NCBI GenBank assembly: GCA_021774955.1
Contig: JAJFIN010000283.1
Span: 1 to 5,650, forward strand
Source: Alphaproteobacteria bacterium
GTDB lineage: Bacteria > Pseudomonadota > Alphaproteobacteria > M2410
Length of the DNA stretch: 5,650 nucleotides
Direction: 5' to 3'
Part shown: one piece after another, positions 1 to 4,929 of the stretch
Position numbering within the stretch: position 1 is the first letter of the stretch
Layout: every line of letters starts with the position of its first letter
The notes under the pieces: model-generated
Databases searched by the model: none
What the model saw: the letters and a program-made list of their open reading frames with translations, nothing else
What the model was told of the DNA's origin: nothing
Made by a program: the position numbers and the translations under genes

Positions 1-2
1 CC

Positions 3-51
3 TGGAGCGGGCGATGAGATTCGAACTCACGACCCTAACCTTGGCAAGGTT
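3..51 (-). tRNA. 3' fragment of tRNA-Gly(GCC), element junction
   Basis: Read on the minus strand, this stretch has an anticodon arm (AACC-TTGCCAA-GGTT, anticodon GCC at 43-45), a variable loop, a T arm (GTGAG-TTCGAAT-CTCAT), the 3' acceptor strand CGCCCGC, discriminator T and an encoded CCA (3-5). This matches the 3' part of bacterial tRNA-Gly(GCC). On the 5' side the match stops abruptly: the next base would form a C-A mismatch in the anticodon stem, and 52-130 contains no D arm or 5' acceptor strand. It is therefore a remnant and not a functional tRNA gene. Tyrosine integrases commonly use tRNA 3' halves as attachment sites, and one is encoded next door, so a junction copy (attL or attR) is the best reading. 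The intact gene should lie at the other end of the element, outside this window. Confidence 0.9.
37..51. other. Candidate attachment core (anticodon-arm dyad)
   Basis: AACCTTGGCAAGGTT is a 15-base near-perfect palindrome: 7-base arms around one central base, corresponding to the anticodon stem-loop of the tRNA-Gly remnant. Tyrosine recombinases usually cut within such dyads, exchanging strands around the anticodon loop. The tRNA match ends exactly at the right edge of this dyad (position 51), which fits a crossover inside it. The exact exchange positions cannot be read without the other junction. Confidence 0.6.
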
Positions 52-92
52 GGTGTAAAGGCATCTCCATCAATCTCAATCTACTTCTACCG

Positions 93-121
93 TTGAAAAG
101 CCTTGGTATTGCGCCTATTTC
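93..121 (+). promoter_or_regulatory. Weak possible integrase promoter
   Basis: TTGAAA (93-98) is followed after 17 bases by TATTTC (116-121), the only sigma70-like pairing noticed in the gap before the integrase. The -10 half is poor (3 of 6 consensus bases), so this is a tentative call. Transcription from here would run through the tandem repeat at 168-189 just before the integrase start. Confidence 0.2.
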
Positions 122-167
122 ATGAGATAGAGAAATGCCCACAGATTTCCCTGAGTTCCGTTCTGCT

Positions 168-189
168 GGGCACCAGACGGGCACCAGAC
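168..189 (+). repeat. 11-bp tandem direct repeat (possible integrase arm sites)
   Basis: GGGCACCAGAC occurs twice, back to back and without mismatch (168-178 and 179-189), ending 12 bases before the integrase start codon. It lies between the tRNA-derived core and the integrase gene. Lambda-type integrases bind short direct repeats (arm-type sites) through their N-terminal domain, and such sites typically flank the core. The position also allows autoregulation of the integrase gene by its own product. The repeat is seen directly; its role is inferred. Confidence 0.6.
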
Positions 190-201
190 AGGTAGGTTAG
201 G

Positions 202-1491
202 ATGAAAGCGAAGATTACCAAGCGTCTCGTCGATACCATCAAACCCGAAATTGCCGATGTCTGGGTTACCGACACCATCGTCAAAGGCTTTGGCTTGAAG
301 GTTCGGCCCTCTGGAGCACGCACGTACTTCCTACGGTGTCGTGTAAATGGCGAGCGGCAATACATCAGCATCGGCATGCATGGAAGCCCATGGACCGCTG
401 AGACCGCTCGAAAGGAGGCCCAGAAAATACTCGGACGTGTTGTCAGTGGAGAAGATCCAAATGCGAACAAGCAATCCGAAAAAGACAATCTAGCAGTGGC
501 GCAGCTCTGCGATCAGTATCTCGAGGATGTCAAAGCCGGAAAGCTCCTAACCAAACGCGGCTTACCAAAAACGAGCGGCACGATCCTCAATGACACCGGG
601 CGAATTGAAAGACACATCAAACCGCTACTGGGCAAAAAGAGGGTCAAGAAATTAACCCGCCCGGACATCGAGAAGTTTCGAGATGCCATTACCGCTGGAG
701 CAACAGCCGCCGATATCAAGACAGGGCCAAGAGGGCGCGCGATTGTGACTGGCGGAACGGGAGCGGCAACAAGAACGCTCGGGCTTTTGGGCGCTATTCT
801 CGGATATGCGGAAACGAAAATGATTATCGACGTGAATCCTGTCAGAGGCGTCGCGCGTGTCGCCGATAAAAGCCGGCTGAAGAGCGTCAGCATAAAAGAG
901 TATGCCAAGATCGGTGAGGCACTCCGCGAGATCGAAGACCAAACACAGCAATCTACTAAACGACAAGGCCAAGCAATTTCGGTTCAAGCCATTCGCGCTT
1001 TGTGCCTGACGGGGTGTCGTCGCAATGAGATATTTGCGCTCGAAAAAGCATCCATAGACAGCGACTCGCAATGTTTACGGTTTGAGAAAACAAAGACCGG
1101 CGCGCAGATACGGCCGATTGGGCGCACAGCATTGGATGTTCTAAATGCACAAGATTGGAAGGAAAGTAGCCCTTATGTTTTTCCCGCGACCCGCGGCACG
1201 GAGCATATTGTTGGCGTTCCAAAGGTTTGGCAGGAAATTAGACAGGCCACCAATTTGAACGATGTGTCATTGCACACCCTTCGCCACGGTTTTGCCTCTG
1301 TCGCTGCCGAACTCGGCTATTCAGAACTAACTATCGCCGGACTGCTAGGCCATTCATCGGGGTCTGTAACCGCAAGATACGCCCATATCGTCGACAGCGC
1401 CCTTGTTGCTGCAGCAGATAGAGTCTCAGCGGAGATTGCCCGACGGCTTGGAGGTCAAGCAACAGACAACGTCATCGAATTTCGTCAATGA
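202..1491 (+). CDS. Tyrosine-type site-specific integrase
   Basis: Complete 429-residue tyrosine recombinase that would catalyse integration and excision of the element at the adjacent tRNA-Gly site. The N-terminal Arm DNA-binding domain (DUF4102-like, about residues 1-90) includes KGFGLKVRPSGARTY and ISIGMHGSPWT, typical of tRNA-targeting alphaproteobacterial integrases. A SAM-like core-binding region follows (about 95-215), then the catalytic domain (about 225-415). All catalytic positions are recognisable: R273 (TGCRRNEI), K298 (KTKTG), H358 and R361 (LHTLRH), H384 (LLGHSS) and the nucleophile Y393 (ARYAH). The length is normal for the family and there is no frameshift, so the enzyme is probably active. 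The ATG at 202 gives the family's usual N-terminus; purine-rich GGTAGGTTAGG precedes it as a mediocre ribosome site. The gene points away from the tRNA remnant. Excisionase or cargo assignment cannot be judged from this window. Confidence 0.95.
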   Translation: MKAKITKRLVDTIKPEIADVWVTDTIVKGFGLKVRPSGARTYFLRCRVNGERQYISIGMHGSPWTAETARKEAQKILGRVVSGEDPNANKQSEKDNLAVAQLCDQYLEDVKAGKLLTKRGLPKTSGTILNDTGRIERHIKPLLGKKRVKKLTRPDIEKFRDAITAGATAADIKTGPRGRAIVTGGTGAATRTLGLLGAILGYAETKMIIDVNPVRGVARVADKSRLKSVSIKEYAKIGEALREIEDQTQQSTKRQGQAISVQAIRALCLTGCRRNEIFALEKASIDSDSQCLRFEKTKTGAQIRPIGRTALDVLNAQDWKESSPYVFPATRGTEHIVGVPKVWQEIRQATNLNDVSLHTLRHGFASVAAELGYSELTIAGLLGHSSGSVTARYAHIVDSALVAAADRVSAEIARRLGGQATDNVIEFRQ

Positions 1492-1494
1492 ACA

Positions 1495-1514
1495 AGCGAG
1501 GCTAAAATCTCGCT
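1495..1514. other. Small hairpin just after the integrase stop
   Basis: AGCGAG (1495-1500) and CTCGCT (1509-1514) can pair as a 6-base stem with an 8-base loop, three bases after the integrase stop codon. No T-run follows (AGTCAGACCCC), so it is a weak terminator candidate. The larger hairpin at 1594-1629 is the better candidate for ending transcription here. Confidence 0.3.
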
Positions 1515-1593
1515 AGTCAGACCCCTTCCAGGTCGCCAACTATGGTAGGGATAAATGGCTAGAGTCAGAAATTTTGTGAGCTAAAGTGCCAAC

Positions 1594-1629
1594 CAACAAC
1601 CGCCCCCACCACTTTGGGAGAGGTTGTTG
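1594..1629 (-). terminator. Strong hairpin between convergent genes
   Basis: On the minus strand CAACAACC pairs with GGTTGTTG over 8 bases. After one mismatch a further 6-base GC-rich stem follows (CTCCCA with TGGGGG, including one G-T pair), closing a 6-base loop. It starts 15 bases past the stop codon of the TonB receptor gene and lies 103 bases past the integrase stop, between convergent genes, so it could terminate in both directions. Neither side has a classical T-run, so it may act as an mRNA 3'-end stabiliser or a non-canonical terminator. Confidence 0.6.
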
Positions 1630-1643
1630 CTGACTAATCTAAT

Positions 1644-3986
1644 CTAAAACCTCAGAGACGTACTCACACCATAGGTTGCTGGTCGGCCAGCATAGGCGAT
1701 GATGTTATCTTGGGCTTTGAACGCATTGAGGACATAATACTCGTCAGTGATGTTCTTACCCCAGACCATAATGCTCCAGCGTCCATCTTCCGATCTTATC
1801 CCGGTCCGCAAGTCAATGAGGTAATAGTCATCGATTTCAAGCTCAGGCCGATTGCTAAGACCGCCCTTGGTTTCGCTTGAATAGGCAATAGAGCCCCCGG
1901 CGAACCAATCGACACCGGCCCAGCCGGTAGGTGTTTCATAGTCTATATCGGCGTTCGCCTGGAAATTTGGCGAGAAGGGAAATTCGTTGCCGCCAAAATC
2001 GGCAGTATCGCCAAACTGAGTAAAGTTGACGAAGCTGCCATCGATTTCTGTATTGACATAAGTCGCGTTGATGTTGGTCCTCAGTCCTTCTGTCAATTGC
2101 CACAACCATTGCGCCTCCACTCCCCAGACATGAGAATCAGGAATGTTTAAAAGTGCTTCCAATTGCCCGAATAGTGGGTCTTGAACCCTTCCGCGCAATT
2201 GCTTGTCGGAATAGTCGTAGTAAAAAACCGCACCATTGAACTGCATGTTCTGCTCTGGCACCGTCGCTTTTACGCCGACCTCGTAGGCAAGCAAACTTTC
2301 TTGTGTGACCGGAACAAACTGGCCAGACGTTGACGCGCTGAGATTTGGGAAATTGCCAGCTTTGAAGCCTTTGCTAACATTACCATAAATCAAGACATCA
2401 TCGGTCGCGGCCCAATTTAGATTCACACGCCAAGAAAAATTGTCTTCTTCAAGTTCTGCAGATGTGGAGCCGACATTGAAATTGGCATCCAACAGGGTAA
2501 TGCATTGCCCCGGCGTCGCGGCCGTTGTTGGATTGGCGCCTGCTGTGAACACGCCGATCAATTGTAGCGCGCCAAACAAGGCTGCGAGCTCACCGGTGCC
2601 AGGATCTGCCGTACACCCCACGAACTCATTTTTTGAATTTGTGTATCGTCCGCTTACTTCTAGAGAAAGTGTTTCCGATAAATCAAATTCACCGGCGCCA
2701 AAGACAGCCCAGGTCTCGACATCATTTGATGTTATGTTGTCAAAAAATGGAAAGTGAAAGAGACCAAGAGCCCCAAGGTTCACTGTGCTGCTGGTACCGG
2801 TATCGATGAAGACGGTTTGCAGATCAAACACTTCATCTTTTTGGTAATTAACCCCAGCCATCCAGTAAAACGCTTCGGAAAAATTCTCAAGCCGCAATTC
2901 TTGAACGAACGACTTCACGTCTCCACCAGTTGCCAGATGTAGCGACTCTCCTGGCGTCGCATCCGCATCCCCCAAGGCATCCCGGTCCAAACGCTGATAC
3001 GATGTTATGGATGTTGCCCGCATATCATCGTTAATGTCCCATTCGGCACGAAGAGCAGCTTGATAAAAACTAGTATCGCGCGAAAAATCTGTTCCCGCAT
3101 TCCAGTCGGCCAGCCGCGCGTCGTTGCCGACAATGGGTTGTGCAATAAGAAGCGGGTCCAATGGATTACTTGGTACTGCCGCGAATATACCTTTGTGTTG
3201 GGGTGCTTGGGTCTCTGATTGATCACGCCAACCGTTTAAGTTTACCGTGAACCGAAAATTGTCCTTGGGCGCGACTTCGACCAGCAACCGACCAACCAGC
3301 TCATCAATATCTCCAAGTTCATCGGACAGGCGAGTTTGGCTCTTTTGCCAGGCGCCTCCCTGCGTCGAACTTACGGCGACCCTCGCTCCGACTTTGTCGC
3401 TCAGCGGTCCGCCAGCAAAACCTTTTAATTGATAGGAATCAAAACGTCCGTAAGAGGCATCAAAACCTGCCTCCATTACATCTCCTGGTTTGGCGGCGAC
3501 ATAGTTGACGGCGCCACCGGTAGAGTTCTGTCCAAACAATGTTCCTTGTGGACCTTTCAACACTTCGACCCGCTCAACATCGAGGATAGCTCCACGAGTC
3601 ATAGACGGAAAGGGTAGTGGTACTTCATCGACATATACGCTGACGGCTGGATTGGCAGCCAGGCTAGATTCGACATAACCGACCCCACGCAATGTATAAA
3701 CTGGCTCATCAAACTGTGTGCGTGTAAACGTAAACCCTGGAATTGCGAGCGCGAGATCTTCAACATTGCGAATACCCTTGTTGCTGATTTCTTCTGCCCC
3801 AAGAGCATTGATCGACATTCCAACATCATTGATAGATTCAAGTTTTTTTGTCGCCGTAACAACGATCTCATCCAACAATGATCGAGTTGCTGTTTCATCA
3901 GCTGCTGCAGCAGATTGAACCCCCATGCTGAGCGCGATGACAGATACAGACAGTGCTAGCGTAGCGCGTACCATGTTCGTAGACAT
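1644..3986 (-). CDS. TonB-dependent outer-membrane receptor
   Basis: Complete 780-residue receptor that would import a scarce or bulky ligand across the outer membrane using TonB-ExbBD energy. Residues 1-29 are a Sec signal peptide (hydrophobic 8-23, cleavage near SAAAA-D). The TonB box is DEIVVTAT (39-46). The plug domain (about 50-165) includes RVEVLKGPQGTLFG (139-152) followed by NSTGGAVN. The barrel runs to the end and carries SKGFKAGNF (538-546), WGKNITDEY (742-750) and a terminal Phe (F780), the usual barrel-assembly signal. C458 and C495 bracket a likely extracellular loop and may form a disulfide. The ATG at 3986 is chosen because AAGGAG (3995-4000) precedes it by 8 bases; an internal Met5 is less well placed. 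The family includes siderophore, vitamin and organic-substrate receptors. The catabolic-type neighbours favour an organic substrate, but this is inference. Confidence 0.95.
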   Translation of the reverse strand: MSTNMVRATLALSVSVIALSMGVQSAAAADETATRSLLDEIVVTATKKLESINDVGMSINALGAEEISNKGIRNVEDLALAIPGFTFTRTQFDEPVYTLRGVGYVESSLAANPAVSVYVDEVPLPFPSMTRGAILDVERVEVLKGPQGTLFGQNSTGGAVNYVAAKPGDVMEAGFDASYGRFDSYQLKGFAGGPLSDKVGARVAVSSTQGGAWQKSQTRLSDELGDIDELVGRLLVEVAPKDNFRFTVNLNGWRDQSETQAPQHKGIFAAVPSNPLDPLLIAQPIVGNDARLADWNAGTDFSRDTSFYQAALRAEWDINDDMRATSITSYQRLDRDALGDADATPGESLHLATGGDVKSFVQELRLENFSEAFYWMAGVNYQKDEVFDLQTVFIDTGTSSTVNLGALGLFHFPFFDNITSNDVETWAVFGAGEFDLSETLSLEVSGRYTNSKNEFVGCTADPGTGELAALFGALQLIGVFTAGANPTTAATPGQCITLLDANFNVGSTSAELEEDNFSWRVNLNWAATDDVLIYGNVSKGFKAGNFPNLSASTSGQFVPVTQESLLAYEVGVKATVPEQNMQFNGAVFYYDYSDKQLRGRVQDPLFGQLEALLNIPDSHVWGVEAQWLWQLTEGLRTNINATYVNTEIDGSFVNFTQFGDTADFGGNEFPFSPNFQANADIDYETPTGWAGVDWFAGGSIAYSSETKGGLSNRPELEIDDYYLIDLRTGIRSEDGRWSIMVWGKNITDEYYVLNAFKAQDNIIAYAGRPATYGVSTSLRF

Positions 3987-3994
3987 TTCCGGTT

Positions 3995-4000
3995 CTCCTT
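3995..4000 (-). promoter_or_regulatory. Ribosome binding site of the TonB receptor gene
   Basis: On the minus strand AAGGAG lies 8 bases before the ATG at 3984-3986. It is a near-ideal Shine-Dalgarno sequence and fixes the first Met over the second Met four codons in. Confidence 0.85.
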
Positions 4001-4018
4001 ATTTACTCTATCCGGCTA

Positions 4019-4053
4019 AGCAAGGTGATCGCGACATGCGTGCATATCTTGCT
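4019..4053 (-). other. Possible stem-loop in the receptor mRNA leader
   Basis: AGCAAG (4019-4024) can pair with CTTGCT (4048-4053), and inside it ATGC (4036-4039) with GCAT (4042-4045). The element sits about 33 bases before the receptor start codon. The stems are short and interrupted, so the structure is only a possibility. No known riboswitch family was recognised. Confidence 0.25.
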
Positions 4054-4107
4054 AAGTGCTACGTGCGAGCATTTTGATGCTATCTGAAATTAAAGTGACA
4101 TCCCCCA

Positions 4108-4148
4108 GAAAGGCACCTTTCGCACAGTCTGCAGACGTTACGCCTTTC
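4108..4148. promoter_or_regulatory. Cluster of dyads, possible operator of the receptor gene
   Basis: Three symmetrical elements are packed into 41 bases: GAAAGG-CA-CCTTTC (4108-4121), the perfect palindrome GTCTGCAGAC (4127-4136), and TTACGCCTTTC (4138-4148), which recurs as its exact reverse complement at 4240-4250. The word GAAAGGC, on one strand or the other, is shared by the first and third elements. If transcription starts near the motif at 4157-4178, these sites fall just downstream of the start, a position suited to a repressor. No regulator is encoded in the window, and binding is inferred. Confidence 0.4.
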
Positions 4149-4156
4149 AGAAAACC

Positions 4157-4178
4157 CGTACTCCATTCGAAAGTATAG
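4157..4178 (-). promoter_or_regulatory. Shared motif copy 1, upstream of the receptor gene
   Basis: The minus strand reads CTATACTTTCGAATGGAGT then ACG. It matches copy 2 (upstream of the EthD gene) at every position except for two single-base gaps over the core. It contains TATACT (4172-4177), a plausible -10 hexamer, but no recognisable -35 at the usual distance. It is therefore either an activator-dependent promoter or a regulator binding site. It lies about 170 bases before the receptor start codon. Confidence 0.55.
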
Positions 4179-4239
4179 CCGAAATTTGGCAGAGAATTTA
4201 AGGGCAACAGCAAACATGGTTAAGAGAGAATACGCACGG

Positions 4240-4250
4240 GAAAGGCGTAA
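4240..4250. repeat. Partner of an 11-bp inverted repeat
   Basis: GAAAGGCGTAA is the exact reverse complement of TTACGCCTTTC at 4138-4148. The 91-base spacing places the two copies on either side of shared motif copy 1. Such spacing could allow looping by a dimeric or tetrameric regulator; this role is inferred from layout only. Confidence 0.45.
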
Positions 4251-4270
4251 AGGCTGACAAGCTCAAACCC

Positions 4271-4284
4271 ATTTGAATTCAAAT
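4271..4284. repeat. Perfect 14-bp palindrome after the EthD gene
   Basis: ATTTGAATTCAAAT is fully self-complementary. It begins 21 bases past the EthD stop codon. It is AT-rich with no loop and no following T-run, so it makes a poor terminator. It looks more like a binding site for a symmetric dimer, or it may be chance in AT-rich DNA. Confidence 0.35.
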
Positions 4285-4305
4285 ATTCTCACGCAGTTGG
4301 GGATG

Positions 4306-4626
4306 TTATTTCTGATCAAGCTCAATCGTACTGAACTGGATGATGGGCACTATATTGGTGTAGTTCGCGATATCGCTCTGAAGTTCCTCCGCATGCGGTA
4401 GGAAAGCATCTGTAAAGGCTTGCTGGGAATCGTAGGTGAAGTGGCAGATTGCCACATAAGCAAATTCAACACCGGGTGTTTCACCATCATAGCCTTTTTC
4501 AACCAAAACAGACTTCACCGCACTACCCTGCCGCTCCAGGGAGAGAGGCATGTGCTTATCGATATAATAGTCGAAGTCGAAAACGCCATCGGCTGATTTG
4601 GGGTACATAATAGTTAGCTTGAACAT
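4306..4626 (-). CDS. EthD-family small alpha/beta-barrel protein
   Basis: A 106-residue protein matching the EthD/dimeric alpha-beta barrel family over its full length. Visible family features are an N-terminal strand KLTIMYP (3-9), the signature DYYIDKHMPL (19-28), EFAYVAICHF (54-63), a PHAEELQSDIANYTNI segment (77-92) and a final strand IIQFSTIEL. The founding EthD is required for ethyl tert-butyl ether degradation in Rhodococcus, but no reaction is settled for the family; members occur in many catabolic clusters. Start chosen: ATG at 4624-4626, because AGGAG lies 6 bases upstream and family members begin with this M-x-K segment. The frame stays open a further 37 codons upstream, encoding a signal-peptide-like stretch, but that DNA carries a regulatory motif and no good ribosome site. 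The gene is on the receptor's strand, 319 bases upstream of it. Confidence 0.88.
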   Translation of the reverse strand: MFKLTIMYPKSADGVFDFDYYIDKHMPLSLERQGSAVKSVLVEKGYDGETPGVEFAYVAICHFTYDSQQAFTDAFLPHAEELQSDIANYTNIVPIIQFSTIELDQK

Positions 4627-4632
4627 ACTATT

Positions 4633-4637
4633 CTCCT
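4633..4637 (-). promoter_or_regulatory. Ribosome binding site that decides the EthD start
   Basis: On the minus strand AGGAG lies 6 bases (AATAGT) before the ATG at 4624-4626. The two upstream in-frame ATGs (near 4737 and 4722) have no comparable sequence before them. This supports the 106-residue form over the 143-residue form. Confidence 0.75.
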
Positions 4638-4656
4638 GGTCGTTCGCATACGACGA

Positions 4657-4683
4657 CGTAACACTCCATTCAGAAAGTATTAG
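4657..4683 (-). promoter_or_regulatory. Shared motif copy 2, upstream of the EthD gene
   Basis: The minus strand contains AATACTTTCTGAATGGAGT followed by GTTACG, the most complete copy in the window. Its 3' edge is about 30 bases before the EthD start codon, so it could overlap the core promoter. The match to copy 1 (4157-4178) extends beyond the core to a common ACG. The motif lies inside the open frame that precedes EthD, which argues that this stretch is regulatory and not coding. Confidence 0.55.
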
Positions 4684-4798
4684 TGTAAATATCGTAAAAA
4701 ATATTGGCGGTAATTTTCTCATGCCTGGTTCAACCATTCTGTCTTACAACTATGTGCGTTGTTTGGAGGTTTTCTTACCAGAACGAACAACTTCATTG

Positions 4799-4814
4799 CC
4801 TATCCAAAAGTATG
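4799..4814 (-). promoter_or_regulatory. Shared motif copy 4 (degenerate)
   Basis: The minus strand reads CATACTTTTGGATAGG, a degenerate version of the shared motif. Its ATACTTTT forms an exact 8-base inverted repeat with the same word in copy 3 (4806-4813 versus 4854-4861). It is the weakest of the four copies. Confidence 0.3.
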
Positions 4815-4850
4815 TATTGATTTTCTCGGGGACTGCCTAAGCCCCCCTCT

Positions 4851-4869
4851 CCAATACTTTTTGATGGTG
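4851..4869 (+). promoter_or_regulatory. Shared motif copy 3, upstream of the SnoaL-like gene
   Basis: The plus strand reads CCAATACTTTTTGATGGTG. It aligns with copy 2 with one gap and three substitutions, and it points toward the gene it precedes, about 60 bases before that start codon. Together with copies 1 and 2 it places the motif ahead of all three transcription units in this part of the window. Confidence 0.42.
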
Positions 4870-4929
4870 CTGGCGCAAACACACCAATGATATCTCCCTC
4901 CCTCAAGACTGATTACTGCGGCTTGAAGC

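Larger units (their letters stand above)
3987..4305 (-). other. 319-base non-coding region upstream of the receptor gene
   Basis: No convincing gene was found here. It holds, from the receptor start outward: the ribosome site (3995-4000), a possible leader stem-loop (4019-4053), a small hairpin AGCAT-TTTG-ATGCT (4068-4081), a cluster of dyads (4108-4148), a motif shared with the neighbouring genes (4157-4178), the partner of an 11-base inverted repeat (4240-4250), and a 14-base palindrome just after the EthD gene (4271-4284). The length and density of dyads suggest that the receptor gene has its own regulated promoter and is not simply read through from the EthD gene. Confidence 0.6.
4627..4929. 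other. 303-base divergent intergenic region
   Basis: This region separates the EthD gene (leftward) from the SnoaL-like gene (rightward) and should contain both promoters. It holds shared motif copy 2 close to EthD, copies 3 and 4 facing each other in the middle, and a GGGG/CCCC pair (4828-4831 and 4842-4845) between those two. It is AT-rich at 4680-4720. No complete gene was recognised; the open frame continuing upstream from EthD is discussed under that gene. Confidence 0.6.

Noticed and set aside
70..82. CAATCT tandem pair (71-82) as a further integrase site
   Set aside because: A 6-base pair in AT-rich DNA is easily produced by chance and does not resemble the 11-bp repeat at 168-189.
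3..130. A complete tRNA gene at the left edge
   Set aside because: Only the 3' half is present. No D arm, 5' acceptor strand or matching anticodon-stem base is found to the right of position 51.
120..1222. Several minus-strand open frames (about 88-139 codons) opposite the integrase gene
   Set aside because: They lie antisense to a clear full-length integrase, have no ribosome sites or recognisable domains, and overlap one another in different frames.
2440..3918. Plus- and minus-strand open frames of about 60-105 codons within the receptor gene
   Set aside because: They are other-frame readings of a receptor gene that is intact from signal peptide to terminal Phe, and none resembles a protein family.
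4758..4791. GTTGTT / AACAAC hairpin in the divergent region
   Set aside because: The stem is only 6 AT-rich bases with a 22-base loop, too weak to call a structure.
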